From: Parvularcula sp039822105
Lineage (GTDB): Bacteria > Pseudomonadota > Alphaproteobacteria > Caulobacterales > Parvularculaceae
DNA: 64,000 nucleotides
Assembly (NCBI GenBank): GCA_039822105.1
Contig: JBCBMW010000011.1
Coordinates: 62,001 to 126,000 of the forward strand
Direction: 5' to 3'
This document shows, piece after piece, positions 1-9,648 of this stretch. The position numbers were made by a program, and so were the translations under genes. Each line of letters opens with the position of its first letter. The stretch's first letter is position 1. The notes below the pieces were generated by a model. That model worked only from the letters and a program-made list of their open reading frames with translations, ran no database searches and was not told where the DNA came from.

Positions 1-1
1 G

Positions 2-2986
2 CTTGAGGATGATGAGGCCGCGCTTCTCTTGCGCGAGGCCGTGCATGAGGTGGCGGACGCTGCTTCTGCGCCGGATCATCCGCTCCATGAGCACTTCGTC
101 TCTGTCGCGACGCGTTTTCAGGGCGAGACGGACGAAGGCTTCTCGATGGCCCCCAGCCTCGAAGCTGCGCTAGCCACCTACTCGACCAAGAGCCGTGGTC
201 TTCTTTCCTTCACCGGGATCGTTGCTGGCGGCATCAATGGCGCGCTACGCGACGTCCTTGGACTTGGGCCGGACGATGATCACGACCAACTGCAGCAGGC
301 ATGCCGGGAGGGCCTCGACCTTCCATTCATCCGTGAGGTGATTGGCGTTTTCTCAGAGGGTGGCGCGAACGCCAAAAAGCTTGCGCAGAAGATGGAGGCA
401 AGCCTCGAGACATCAGATCTCTCGCGCTTTGCCGATGACGCCTTCGTCTTCAAGGCTGACGGCGGAGTCCTGTCCCGCGTCGGCGATAAAGCGTCAAAGG
501 CCGCGATCCACAATTTTGATACGCGGTGGGCTGAGCTTGTTGAGCACTTCTCTGCGTACAGGGATCGGGTGCATGCCGTCCGGGTGTTGGACGAGAACCA
601 GGACTTTATGGTTCTCGCGCTAGCCTGCATCACATCCTACGACGCGAAAAAGAAGTCTCGAGGCGGATTGGATTTTGACGACTTGATTGAGGCGTCTCTC
701 GCGCTCCTTCAAAATGTCGGTGGTTCATGGGTGCGGTTCAAACTCGATCAGGGTATCCGCCACGTTCTGCTGGATGAGGCGCAGGATACGTCGTTGGCGC
801 AGTGGAACCTGTTCGCGGAGTTGGTCAGTGAGGTGACGGATACCGATCCAGAAGCGGCGGGTCTCGACGAACCCTCGACGCTTTTTGTTGTCGGCGACCC
901 CAAACAATCGATCTACGCCTTCAACGGTGCGGAGGCGGCGCTGTTTGAGGCCAATCGCCAGGCCTATGACGCGCGCCTCGCCGGCCGGTTGGTGCGTAAG
1001 GATCTCTTTCTCTCCTTCCGCACGGCCCAGCCCGTGCTTGATATTGTCGATCAAGTTTTCGCACCTGGTGGCCCGGGCGGGATGCCGTCGCCCTATGAGC
1101 GCCATCGCGCACGGTGGTCGGATCGTCCGGGATCGGTTGAATTGTGGCCAGCGCTTGAGAAGCCTGAGAAGACAGAGCTGCCTGTGTGGGATTTGCCGGT
1201 TGACCTTCCGCAGGAGGACAGCATCGACCGAATGGCCGCACGAGCCATTGCCGAGGACATCCGGCGCCGCATCGGCGCGCAGGAGCGGCTGGCGAGCAAG
1301 GGCGGCCGGGCCGTCTCCGCGTCTGACTTTATGATCCTGCTCCAACGGCGCTCGGCCCGCTTTCGCGAGGTGATCAGGGCGCTTGATGAGGCGGGTGTGC
1401 CCTGCGCTGGGACGGATCGCATCCGGGTCGGTGATGACGTTGCCGTCAAGGATCTGATCTCGCTTCTTCGATTTGCTTGCAACACGGATGATTGCTTGAG
1501 CCTTGCGGAGCTTTTGAAGTCGCCGTTCTTTGGCTTCTCTGAGGACGAGCTCTTTCTGCTTGCCCACGATCGCGGTCCAGTCCGGCTCTGGCGGGTCCTG
1601 CGGGACCGTGCGCAGGGTGAGGGTGATGCCGCAAAGCGCTGCGCAAGCGTGGCGGCTGAACTCCAAAACGCGCTGGATGAAGGCAACCGCCGCGGGCCCT
1701 ATGCGTTGATGACGGCGCTCCTTGATGTCGGTGACCCGTTGACCGGCCGTGCCCGGATGATGGGGCGCTTGGGGGCAAGTTTCCGAGAGCCTGTGGCCGC
1801 ACTTCTCGATGAAGCCTTGGCGTTTGAGGATGCTGAGCCGAGGAGCCTTCACGGTTTTCTCCACCGTGCTGAGACCATGCGTGCAGAGATCAAACGAGAG
1901 GTGAGCGACGAGGGCGCTGGCGTGCGTGTGATGACAGTGCACGGCGCCAAGGGTCTTGAGGCCCCAGCGGTCTATCTGGCCGATGCGGACTACGTCCAGT
2001 CGAGCGCCAGCCATTGGCGGCGCGAGGCCTTTGTCAAAGTCGCGTTTCCCGATCTTGGTACAGAGCTTCCTATGTTGCTCCCCACGAGCAGCCGAGAGGA
2101 TTGCCCGGCGACCAAGGACTGGCGTGAGCAGGGCGACGAAGCGCGCCTTCAGGAGTATCGGCGGCTGTTCTACGTCGCAGCCACCCGGGCTGAGGAGACG
2201 CTGACGATTTGCGGCGGCAAGCCTGATGCAAAGCCTGAGAGTTGGTACGCTTTGGCGACCAAGGCGTTTGAAGGCCTCGCGTCGTCATCCTCATATACGG
2301 AAGCAGCGAACACTGACGGTGCCGTCGTGCGGCGCTATGCCAAAAAAGGTGCCATGCCCGATGAACAGGCAGGCGTGCGAGAGGAGCCCCCATCCTTCGA
2401 TGTTCCGGGTTGGATCCATCAGCAGGCTGCGGAGGAGCCAAAGGATCCCGTCCTTTACCCGTCGGCGCTTGGCGGTGACGAGTGGCAAACGTGGACGGAA
2501 GGCGAAGTGGCACCCGCGACCAGGTCCGATGCCCGAGCGAGAGGGCTGCTCGTGCACAAACTGCTCGAGCTTCTTCCGGATCGGCCAGAGGCGGACCGGT
2601 TACCCACAGCAAATGCGGTCGCCGCACGCTTTTCACCAGCCGTTGAGGATAGTGAGGCGCTCGTGTCGGACGTACTGACGCTGCTCAACGATCCAGCGCT
2701 GTCGCCCCTCTTTGCGCCTCAAGGTCTCGCTGAAGTGTCTATACAGGGCATGGTCGATGGTAAGATGGTCAGTGGGCAAATGGATCGGCTACTCATTGAA
2801 GAGCATCAGGTCACGGTTTTGGAGTACAAATCATCCGCTCGGGTCCCGAAGGATAAGGGCGATATCCCAGAGGCGCATCGCAAGCAGGTGGCCGCTTACC
2901 GGATTCTGGTCGAGGACCGATACCCCGATCGTCCGGTCCGAACGGTTTTGCTTTATACCGCGGGTCCGGTCGCCTATGACGTGTGA
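2..2986 (+). CDS. addA: Double-strand break repair helicase-nuclease AddA (5' end outside window)
   Basis: Large subunit of the AddAB helicase-nuclease, which processes double-strand breaks for RecA-dependent recombination. The frame is open from base 2, so the start and the Walker A motif lie upstream of the window; about 994 codons of a family of roughly 1150-1200 are visible. UvrD-type motifs are readable: DEAQDT (motif II, near base 775), GDPKQSIYAF (motif III, near 895), VMTVHGAKGLE (motif V, near 1930) and LFYVAATRAEE (motif VI, near 2165). The C-terminal RecB-type nuclease domain shows QMDRLL followed by VLEYKSS (near 2775-2835), the expected D and ExK residues. trxA follows after about 90 bp, the usual alphaproteobacterial addB-addA-trxA order. 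Confidence 0.95.
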   Translation, partial: LEDDEAALLLREAVHEVADAASAPDHPLHEHFVSVATRFQGETDEGFSMAPSLEAALATYSTKSRGLLSFTGIVAGGINGALRDVLGLGPDDDHDQLQQACREGLDLPFIREVIGVFSEGGANAKKLAQKMEASLETSDLSRFADDAFVFKADGGVLSRVGDKASKAAIHNFDTRWAELVEHFSAYRDRVHAVRVLDENQDFMVLALACITSYDAKKKSRGGLDFDDLIEASLALLQNVGGSWVRFKLDQGIRHVLLDEAQDTSLAQWNLFAELVSEVTDTDPEAAGLDEPSTLFVVGDPKQSIYAFNGAEAALFEANRQAYDARLAGRLVRKDLFLSFRTAQPVLDIVDQVFAPGGPGGMPSPYERHRARWSDRPGSVELWPALEKPEKTELPVWDLPVDLPQEDSIDRMAARAIAEDIRRRIGAQERLASKGGRAVSASDFMILLQRRSARFREVIRALDEAGVPCAGTDRIRVGDDVAVKDLISLLRFACNTDDCLSLAELLKSPFFGFSEDELFLLAHDRGPVRLWRVLRDRAQGEGDAAKRCASVAAELQNALDEGNRRGPYALMTALLDVGDPLTGRARMMGRLGASFREPVAALLDEALAFEDAEPRSLHGFLHRAETMRAEIKREVSDEGAGVRVMTVHGAKGLEAPAVYLADADYVQSSASHWRREAFVKVAFPDLGTELPMLLPTSSREDCPATKDWREQGDEARLQEYRRLFYVAATRAEETLTICGGKPDAKPESWYALATKAFEGLASSSSYTEAANTDGAVVRRYAKKGAMPDEQAGVREEPPSFDVPGWIHQQAAEEPKDPVLYPSALGGDEWQTWTEGEVAPATRSDARARGLLVHKLLELLPDRPEADRLPTANAVAARFSPAVEDSEALVSDVLTLLNDPALSPLFAPQGLAEVSIQGMVDGKMVSGQMDRLLIEEHQVTVLEYKSSARVPKDKGDIPEAHRKQVAAYRILVEDRYPDRPVRTVLLYTAGPVAYDV

Positions 2987-3076
2987 TCAGGAATCATGGC
3001 GGGGGCTTCAGAAACTTTCAGCTCTTGCGCGGACGAAAACCGTCCATAACTCACGGCGTCGCGAAAGGATCCCACG

Positions 3077-3403
3077 ATGAGCACCAAAACTGTGACCGAT
3101 ACGAGCTTTTCTGACGATGTGTTGAGTGCCGAGGGGCATGTTCTGGTCGACTTTTGGGCGACCTGGTGCGGCCCTTGTAAGCAGATTTCCCCGGCGCTTG
3201 AGGAGATTGCCACCGATATGGCCGGTGATCTGACCGTCGCTAAAGTCGATATCGACGAGAACCCCAACACCCCTGGCCAGTACGGCGTGCGCGGTGTGCC
3301 AACCCTGATGATCTTTAAAAACGGTGAGCTTGTCTCGACCAAAGTGGGTGCGGCACCGAAGTCCCAGCTTGAGGCTTGGATCAAAGAGACGGTCAGCGCC
3401 TAA
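3077..3403 (+). CDS. trxA: Thioredoxin
   Basis: Cytosolic thioredoxin of 108 residues, which reduces disulfides in ribonucleotide reductase, PAPS reductase and other clients. The active site WCGPC (Cys31/Cys34), the preceding DFWATW and the cis-proline loop GVPTLM are all present, and the length is canonical with no signal peptide. The ATG is preceded by an AAAGGA-like ribosome binding site. It lies 90 bp downstream of addA on the same strand and is convergent with the HemY-like gene, leaving only 16 bp between stops. Confidence 0.97.
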   Translation: MSTKTVTDTSFSDDVLSAEGHVLVDFWATWCGPCKQISPALEEIATDMAGDLTVAKVDIDENPNTPGQYGVRGVPTLMIFKNGELVSTKVGAAPKSQLEAWIKETVSA

Positions 3404-3419
3404 GCGCCAACCCTATCCT

Positions 3420-4925
3420 CTAGGAAGCGGCGGCGACGGGTTTCGGCTCATCGTCGCCGTTTTCCGTTTCTGGCTTTGCGGCTTCTTCGTCTGATGCGCT
3501 GTTGAGGTCGTTCTCTGCGACGGTCTCGAGCGCAGCCGATTTGTCACCATCCTCATCGGCCTCGACTTCTTTCGGTTCCGGTTCGGGCGGCGGGGCGAGG
3601 AGGGCGCGGACCTCTTCGATATCAAGCTCTGGGGTTTCAACCTCAAGCGGCGGCGGTGCGAGCCGTTCATGCTCGCCAAACTCGCGGATGAGGCGGCGCC
3701 AGCCTTCTGTTGTGTACTGAAAATCACCGTCCTGACCGGGGATGAAATCAAGCGGCGCGTTGGCGGCCTTGGCCTTCCAGGCCGCCGCAGCCTCAGCGCC
3801 GTACCGGGTCTCTGTAATCTCAGCCATCAAGGAAAGGACGCGGCGGCTCGCGCGGCCTTTCAGAAGCGGCTCCAGCGTTTCTTGGGCAGCGCTCGCCTGA
3901 CCACCTTCGAGTTGGACCTGGGCGAGCAGCAGCTGACTTTCTGGATGCTCCGGCTTTTTCTCCGCAAGCTTCATAAGACGACCCGAGACGCGCTCTTCGC
4001 GCTCATGCTCAAAGATCCGGCGCATGACCGCGGCGAGGCCAGGGTGCGGCTCAGCGGCCCAGGCGTCGCCAAGGATTTTGACCGCGCGCGAACGGCGCCC
4101 GGCTTTCACCTCGGCCTCTGCAGCAATCGCTGCTGCGGGCGTTAGCGTTGGCGCTTTCTTGAGCGCCGCTTCTGCATCTTTTAGCGCCGTGTCCTGATCA
4201 TCGGACTCGCTCGCGGCAAAGGCTTGCGCGGTGAGAAGGGCGCCTTCGATGCGTTTGAACTCTGGTCCATCCGCCGCGCCGTTTTGCCGAGCACGACCGA
4301 TAGCGTGGATCGCGTCACCCCATGCGGCACGCTCCAGACTGAGAGAGAGGACGCTCTCAAAGGCCCAGGACGTGCCCGGACGAAGCTCAAACGCCCGTTC
4401 GGCATAGGCGCGCGCTTCTTCCTGGTCGCCGCTCGCGAGCGCATGGAGATACAGACCGCGTAGGCCCAAGAACTCCGTCTCCGGCGCTTCCAACATGCCT
4501 GCATAGGCGGCCTCAGCTGTCACACGGTCCCCTGCAAGCTGGGCCGCTTGTGCGGTGAGGAGACGGGTGAGGGCAGGCTCATTGAGGCTGTTTGATGCAG
4601 TCCGCGCGTGGCGCTGGGCATCGGCTGCGTCGCCCGCGGCGACAGCTTCTAGCCCACGGGTCAGGGCCATCATGCCGCGCGCACGTTTGATGTCCTCTGA
4701 GCGTCGGCGCAGGCGCGCAGGCAGGCTTGTCAGCCAACTGACGATCTGGCCACCGAAGAAAAACGTCAACGCCGCGATGATCGCCAAGCCGACGAGGAGC
4801 GCGGTAGGCAGCTCAACCTGCGTGCCCTCCCAACGGATCACAGCAAAACCGGTCACGCCCGTCAGGAAGGTGATCACCCCGGCCGCGGCGATCACCAACA
4901 GAATGTAGATAAGGATCCTGATCAT
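3420..4925 (-). CDS. HemY N-terminal domain protein (TPR-rich inner membrane protein)
   Basis: 501-residue protein of the proteobacterial 'HemY' family named from the hem operon. It is not protoporphyrinogen oxidase, and its biochemical role is unresolved. Two membrane segments (about residues 4-28 and 42-62) are followed by a basic stretch and a long alanine-rich alpha-helical region resembling tetratricopeptide repeats (about 85-400). The C-terminal 80 residues are acidic and low in complexity. It lies 26 bp downstream of the mitofilin-like gene in a minus-strand hemC-hemD-mitofilin-hemY order. I infer a scaffold or membrane-organising role in haem synthesis; the family assignment is firm, the function is not. 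Confidence 0.85.
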   Translation of the reverse strand: MIRILIYILLVIAAAGVITFLTGVTGFAVIRWEGTQVELPTALLVGLAIIAALTFFFGGQIVSWLTSLPARLRRRSEDIKRARGMMALTRGLEAVAAGDAADAQRHARTASNSLNEPALTRLLTAQAAQLAGDRVTAEAAYAGMLEAPETEFLGLRGLYLHALASGDQEEARAYAERAFELRPGTSWAFESVLSLSLERAAWGDAIHAIGRARQNGAADGPEFKRIEGALLTAQAFAASESDDQDTALKDAEAALKKAPTLTPAAAIAAEAEVKAGRRSRAVKILGDAWAAEPHPGLAAVMRRIFEHEREERVSGRLMKLAEKKPEHPESQLLLAQVQLEGGQASAAQETLEPLLKGRASRRVLSLMAEITETRYGAEAAAAWKAKAANAPLDFIPGQDGDFQYTTEGWRRLIREFGEHERLAPPPLEVETPELDIEEVRALLAPPPEPEPKEVEADEDGDKSAALETVAENDLNSASDEEAAKPETENGDDEPKPVAAAS

Positions 4926-4951
4926 CGGGCCACCTTAGGCGCCGCGCCGCC

Positions 4952-6820
4952 TTAGCCGCGGCGAGGAGCGGTCACTTGCTGTTCCAAAGCGCGCAGTCCG
5001 CGGCTGGCGATTGCCTTCGCCTCCGCAACAGCGACCCAATCAGCAAAGGCTGTTTCGGCAGAGCCTTCAAGCTGTGACAGCTCTTGCGTTGCCGCACCGA
5101 GATCCCCGCCTTCAAGGCGATGCTCGGCGCGAGCGATGACAGCACCGACGCTGTCGCCTTCGACCTCGCCCACCGGGCGGACGGTGAAGAGGCCAGCAAG
5201 GTTGGCGAAGAACTTATCAAGGGCACCGTCGGCGCTGTCGCGCTTGGCGCCAGCCAGGGCTTCGCGGGCCGCCTCGTCAAAGCTAGCGCGCATCGCGTCG
5301 TTGGATGGCAGGCCTTGGTCAGCGTAGGGGCGCAGTTCAGTGAGCTCCGTCCGGCCACCGGTGATCGCTTCGATGGCGTTGAGCTGCCGCCGGAAGGGCT
5401 GGCCTGCATCAATGCGGTCGCCAAGCTCAGTCACTGCGATCAGAAGGGCGCCGCGCTGGGCCACAGCGACGTCACGGGTCTGGAGCTGCTCAATGCGGGT
5501 ATCGAGCTGCGAGATCTGGGCCTGTGAGGCTTGCTGTTGCGCGTTCAGGGACTGCTGGATTTCCGCAAGCCGACGATCCGTTTGCTGAAGGGCAGCCTGC
5601 GTCTGGCTGAGCTGGGTGCCGATGGCTTGCTCGGTCTGCTGCAGTTGCGCCTGGGTTTGAGCCACCTGGGCTTGGGCCTCGGCAAAGCGCGTGTCGATGA
5701 CCTCTTCCGTCTGCGCCAGCACGTCGGACGTCACGCCCTGGCGCACATCGTCCGACACATTCTCAACGATGCTGGCCACGTTCTGAACGATCTCGCGGCG
5801 GAGGGTTTCGATCTGCTCATCAGGAATGACGGCAACAGGAGCAGGGGCGGCTTCTGCAACAACCGCAGGCTCTTGCGCTTCTTCGGGCGCAGGTTCGGCA
5901 GGCTGCGGGGCAGGTGCCGGTTGCGCCTCGGCGTACTCTTCAGCGGCTGCGCGCCGTTCAGCGGCACGTTCGTCCGCAAGGCGACGAAGGCCAGCAATCC
6001 GTTCGCGTGCTGCTTGTTCTTCGGCGGCTGTTGCCGCGGCAAGAGCAGTCTGCCGCTCAGCTTCGCGCTCCTCGGCCAGGCGCTGGAGGCCTTCGGCACG
6101 TTCTGCTTCCGCGGCCGCAGCGGCTGCTGCAAGGGCGGCCTCGTCGACTACAGGTTCTTCGGCTTCAGCAACCGCTTCGGGCTCTTCGGCTTCAACTGCA
6201 GCAACATCTGCTTCGCTTTCGTCTGTCGTCAGATCATTAAGCGCTGCGACGAGAGCTGCGGCTTCAGACTGATCTTCGGGTGCTTCGGCGACATCAGCGG
6301 GCGCCTCGACGGGTTCTTCTGTGTCAACGACCTTGGCCACCTCATCTTCAACGACGGGCGCAGGGGCTTCGGCGATAACCTCTTCCTCGGCCGCAGGCTC
6401 TTCAGCGGGCAGAGCGGGTTCTTCGGCCTGCGGAGCAACAGCGGGCACGGTCGTGTCAATTGGGCCGCTAGCGTTGCGCGGCGTCGGGAATAGGATCGTG
6501 CTTTCTTCGCCTGCGTCGGAAATGACGATGCCGTCTTCGTCGACAAGGGCGGTGTCTTGGTTGCCGCTCACGACAATCACGGTGCCGACAATAACCGCCG
6601 CAAGAACCGCCACCGCGTAGAATGGCATGTTCGAGCCGCCCTTAGCCTCTTCGGTTTCTTCCTCCGTAGGCGTGTCAGCAGCCGTTTCGGTCTCTTCGAC
6701 CCCGACGGGTTCCTCGACCAGGTCCGCCTGATCCTCGACGATCTCTGCATCGACCGCCGTGTCGTCCTCGTCTGCGGCTTTCGTCTCGTTGTCTTCGTTT
6801 TGCTTGTCGTTGTCGGTCAT
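4952..6820 (-). CDS. Mitofilin/Mic60-family inner membrane protein (COG4223 type)
   Basis: About 622 residues. An acidic N-terminus (about 1-55) is followed by one membrane anchor (about 60-80, MPFYAVAVLAAVIVGTVIVV), then a long low-complexity region rich in Ala, Glu and Pro (about 110-330), a Gln-rich coiled coil (about 370-450), and a folded C-terminal part resembling the mitofilin domain (about 470-620). Alphaproteobacterial Mic60 homologues typically sit next to hemD, hemC and hemY-N, as here, and shape intracytoplasmic membranes. I chose ATG at 6820, which has an AAGGGG site 11 bases upstream; ATG at 6829 is too close to that site. An upstream extension of the frame overlaps hemD and is unlikely to be translated. 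Confidence 0.8.
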   Translation of the reverse strand: MTDNDKQNEDNETKAADEDDTAVDAEIVEDQADLVEEPVGVEETETAADTPTEEETEEAKGGSNMPFYAVAVLAAVIVGTVIVVSGNQDTALVDEDGIVISDAGEESTILFPTPRNASGPIDTTVPAVAPQAEEPALPAEEPAAEEEVIAEAPAPVVEDEVAKVVDTEEPVEAPADVAEAPEDQSEAAALVAALNDLTTDESEADVAAVEAEEPEAVAEAEEPVVDEAALAAAAAAAEAERAEGLQRLAEEREAERQTALAAATAAEEQAARERIAGLRRLADERAAERRAAAEEYAEAQPAPAPQPAEPAPEEAQEPAVVAEAAPAPVAVIPDEQIETLRREIVQNVASIVENVSDDVRQGVTSDVLAQTEEVIDTRFAEAQAQVAQTQAQLQQTEQAIGTQLSQTQAALQQTDRRLAEIQQSLNAQQQASQAQISQLDTRIEQLQTRDVAVAQRGALLIAVTELGDRIDAGQPFRRQLNAIEAITGGRTELTELRPYADQGLPSNDAMRASFDEAAREALAGAKRDSADGALDKFFANLAGLFTVRPVGEVEGDSVGAVIARAEHRLEGGDLGAATQELSQLEGSAETAFADWVAVAEAKAIASRGLRALEQQVTAPRRG

Positions 6821-6881
6821 CACACCCATGGCCCCTTTGAGACATCGTTCCGCGCTTGGGTGATGGCTCACCCGCCGCCGC

Positions 6882-7598
6882 TTATGTGCCGCCGGAAGAA
6901 AGGGAGTCAACGAACTGGGTGAGGTTCCCGGGCTCAGTTTGCCGAACAGATCGGTAAGGTAGCGATGCCCTGGCGGCCGCAGCGATCCTGGGCCCGAAGC
7001 AGGCGGCGTCGAGGCCGCTTGCGGCATCGTTGAGGCCCGCATCCGCGACCAATTGCGCAAAGACTTCTGCAGCTCTGACGGAGAGCAGCGTGACCAGCTT
7101 CTCTCCCTCGGCCCGCAAGAAAGACTTCGCCTTCTCAGGCAGGGAAGTTTCGGCCTCTGCGCGGTAGATCACGACCCGGTGGTAGAACATTCCTCGGCCC
7201 TTGAAGGCTGGCCCCAGGTCTCGGGCGACATCCTCTCCGGTGAGATGCAGGACGGTGGATTGCGGCGGCAAAAGCTCCACAAGGCGTTCGTCCGCCTCGC
7301 CGCTTCCGGTGGCCACAACCTTAAGCCCTTCGGCCGCGGCTGCTTCTGCCGTCGCGGTACCGACGACATAGGCCGGCAACGCCTTGGCCCCCTGAGGCAA
7401 GAAACGTGCGGCCCGCGGTGATGTCAAAAGAAGCGCGCTGGCTTCTGGGAGTTCTCCGTGTTCTTCCGGCACGATCCGAAAGAGCGGCGCCACGACTGGC
7501 TCAAGGCCTTTGTTTTGGAGAAGCCTCGCGAGCTCGCCTGCCTCAGGCTGGGGGCGCGTGACCAGGACGCGCGGCGTCTTAGGCGATGCCGAGGGCAA
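6882..7598 (-). CDS. hemD: Uroporphyrinogen-III synthase
   Basis: Cyclises hydroxymethylbilane to uroporphyrinogen III with inversion of ring D, the step after HemC. The N-terminus PRVLVTRPQPEAGELA is the typical HemD first strand and helix, and the weakly conserved two-domain pattern continues over about 238 residues, the usual family length. The frame is open upstream to 7721 inside hemC without homology. TTG at 7598, 17 bases inside the hemC 3' end and preceded by AGAGA, gives a product starting just before the conserved strand. It overlaps hemC by 20 bp, suggesting translational coupling. Confidence 0.85.
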   Translation of the reverse strand: MPSASPKTPRVLVTRPQPEAGELARLLQNKGLEPVVAPLFRIVPEEHGELPEASALLLTSPRAARFLPQGAKALPAYVVGTATAEAAAAEGLKVVATGSGEADERLVELLPPQSTVLHLTGEDVARDLGPAFKGRGMFYHRVVIYRAEAETSLPEKAKSFLRAEGEKLVTLLSVRAAEVFAQLVADAGLNDAASGLDAACFGPRIAAAARASLPYRSVRQTEPGNLTQFVDSLSSGGT

Positions 7599-8532
7599 GA
7601 CGGATCTCTGGGCCGATGTCGCGGAGCAATAGGTTGGCATAACGTTGCCCGGCGTCCGCAGCGCGGTTGTGATCAGAAGCAGAAAAACGCTCCTCGAGGA
7701 ACGCTCTATGCTTCCCATCAACGCTCAAGATCTCGGCCGCAAACTGAACCTGCGCACCATCGGCCGTCGCGAGCCCCGCCATCGGCGTGCGGCATGAGCC
7801 ATCAAGCCGCGCGAGGAACGCGCGCTCCACAGCGGACGCCATCGCCGTGGCTTCGCAAGTGATCGCGGCACAAAGCGACAGAACATCCTCGTCGCCTTCG
7901 CGCGCCTGAACACAGAGAACGCCTTGACCCAGTGCAGGGATCATCTCGCCAGGGTCCATAACCTGCCGTTTGACGTCATCGCGCCCAAGACGGCGGAGGC
8001 CAGCTTCGGCCAGGAAGGTGCCGTCCGCCTCTCCGCGCGTCAGCTTCTCAAGCCGCGTCTGCACATTGCCGCGGAACGGAACGATCCGAAGATCGGGGCG
8101 CAGCTGCCGCACCTGCGCTGCTCTCCGGACCGAGCTGGTGCCCACGGTCGCGCCCTCTGGCAGCTCGCGAAGATGGATGCCCTCGAGTGTGACAAAGGCA
8201 TCGCGTGGATCCTCTCGCGGCGGGACCGCGGCCAGGGTCAGCCCCGCTGGCATAGCGGCGGGCATGTCCTTCATCGAATGCACGGCGATGTCGGCTTCAC
8301 CCGAGAGGAGCGCGGCCTCCACCTCTTTCACGAACAGGCCTTTGCCGCCGACATCGGCCAACGTGTCTTGGAGGTTCTTATCGCCGCTCGTCACATAGGT
8401 TTTGAGCGGAAACTGTTCCTCCCAAGCGTCTTCAGGCAGCTCTGCGGCACGGCCCAGCATGGCGCGCACGGCCACCGCTTGGGCAACGGCTAAGGGGGAC
8501 TGGCGGCTCGCGATCACGATGGGTTTGTGCAT
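7579..8532 (-). CDS. hemC: Hydroxymethylbilane synthase (porphobilinogen deaminase)
   Basis: Condenses four porphobilinogen units into hydroxymethylbilane in the cytosol. The protein has 317 residues from ATG 8532. It begins with the family signature IASRQSPLAVAQA and carries VTSGDKNLQDTLADVGGKG, HSMKDMPA, GTSSVRRAAQ and FRGNVQTRL. LDGSCRTPM near residue 245 contains the Cys that holds the dipyrromethane cofactor. A frame extension to 8742 overlaps tsaD and is not homologous. The gene is divergent from tsaD with only 27 bp between the chosen starts, so promoters must overlap the coding ends. Confidence 0.96.
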   Translation of the reverse strand: MHKPIVIASRQSPLAVAQAVAVRAMLGRAAELPEDAWEEQFPLKTYVTSGDKNLQDTLADVGGKGLFVKEVEAALLSGEADIAVHSMKDMPAAMPAGLTLAAVPPREDPRDAFVTLEGIHLRELPEGATVGTSSVRRAAQVRQLRPDLRIVPFRGNVQTRLEKLTRGEADGTFLAEAGLRRLGRDDVKRQVMDPGEMIPALGQGVLCVQAREGDEDVLSLCAAITCEATAMASAVERAFLARLDGSCRTPMAGLATADGAQVQFAAEILSVDGKHRAFLEERFSASDHNRAADAGQRYANLLLRDIGPEIRLALGIA

Positions 8533-8559
8533 ACTCGGCGGGGTGCTAGGCGCCCCGCC

Positions 8560-9648
8560 ATGGTCCAGCAAGGGCAGAGCCCCCGTCTTATCCTCGGTCT
8601 CGAGAGCAGTTGCGATGACACCGCCGCGGCAGTGTTGCGGATCGGTGAGCGGGTCGAAGTGCTCTCGTCGGTGGTGCGCGGGCAAGACGCAGCCCACGCG
8701 CCTTACGGCGGCGTGGTCCCTGAGATCGCGGCCCGAGCCCATGCCGACGTTATTGACCGTGTGACCATGGAAGCCCTCGCAGAGGCGAATGTTACGCTGT
8801 CAGACATCGAGCTGATCGCCGCCACCGCTGGTCCTGGTCTCATCGGCGGGGTGATGGCCGGTTTCACGTTCGCGAAGGGCTTGAGCCTTGCCACCGGCGC
8901 GCCGCTGGTTCCTGTGAACCATCTTGAGGGCCATGCGCTCTCAGCGGGTCTCGAAACCGAGATCGAGGGACAAGCGCTTCTGCTCCTCGTCAGCGGGGGA
9001 CACAGCCAGCTTTTGCTCGTCGACGGCCCGGGGCAGGCCAAACGGCTCGGCACGACGATCGACGATGCGGCGGGTGAGGCCTTTGACAAGACCGCGAAGC
9101 TTCTTGGCCTTGGCACGCCAGGCGGTCCGGCGATTGAACGGCTCGCCAAGAACGGTGACAGCGGACGGTTCCCGATGCCGCGTCCGCTTCTTGGTCGGGA
9201 TGGGTACGATTTCAGTTTTTCTGGCCTCAAGACTGCGGTTCGTCAGGCAGCTGAGGCGGCAACGCCCCTCAGCGAGCAAGACCGCGCCGATCTTTGTGCG
9301 TCCTTCCAACAAGCAGCGATCAATCACCTCGCAAGCCGCACCGCTGCGGCATTGGAAGCAACAGGCGCCAAGACGCTGATTGCTGCTGGCGGTGTGGCGT
9401 CGAACCAAATCCTCCGTGCCCGGCTTGAAGAGACAGCCGAGAGTCTGGGCGCCCGTTTTGTGGCGCCGAGCCTTCGGTACTGCACCGACAACGCAGCTAT
9501 GATAGGATATGCGGGGTACCTTCTTCACGAGGCGCGCCAGTCGCCGACGCAAGAGGCTGCCCTGGCGTTGGCGCCGCGGCCGCGTTGGCCCCTGGATGAG
9601 GAGGCTGCGCCGATGGTGGGGACGGGACGGCGAGGGGTGAAAGTCTGA
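8560..9648 (+). CDS. tsaD: tRNA N6-adenosine threonylcarbamoyltransferase
   Basis: Transfers the threonylcarbamoyl group onto A37 of ANN-decoding tRNAs, with TsaB and TsaE. About 362 residues from ATG 8560. ASKHA-fold motifs are clear: LGLESSCDDTAAAV at the N-terminus, PLVPVNHLEGHALSA with the two iron-binding His, SGGHSQL, DDAAGEAFDK, and GGVASNQILR near the C-terminus. An earlier ATG at 8527 would overlap the hemC start. The stop TGA shares one base with the ATG of gpsA, so the two genes are translationally coupled. Confidence 0.96.
   Translation: MVQQGQSPRLILGLESSCDDTAAAVLRIGERVEVLSSVVRGQDAAHAPYGGVVPEIAARAHADVIDRVTMEALAEANVTLSDIELIAATAGPGLIGGVMAGFTFAKGLSLATGAPLVPVNHLEGHALSAGLETEIEGQALLLLVSGGHSQLLLVDGPGQAKRLGTTIDDAAGEAFDKTAKLLGLGTPGGPAIERLAKNGDSGRFPMPRPLLGRDGYDFSFSGLKTAVRQAAEAATPLSEQDRADLCASFQQAAINHLASRTAAALEATGAKTLIAAGGVASNQILRARLEETAESLGARFVAPSLRYCTDNAAMIGYAGYLLHEARQSPTQEAALALAPRPRWPLDEEAAPMVGTGRRGVKV

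Noticed and set aside
725..2014. Long antisense reading frame of over 400 codons inside addA
   Set aside because: Composition follows the reverse complement of a GC-rich coding gene, with no motifs, no ribosome binding site, and a strong family gene on the other strand.
5531..6493. Plus-strand frame opposite the mitofilin-like gene, rich in Arg, Leu, Gly and Phe
   Set aside because: It mirrors the Ala/Glu-rich repeats of the real gene and has no start signal.
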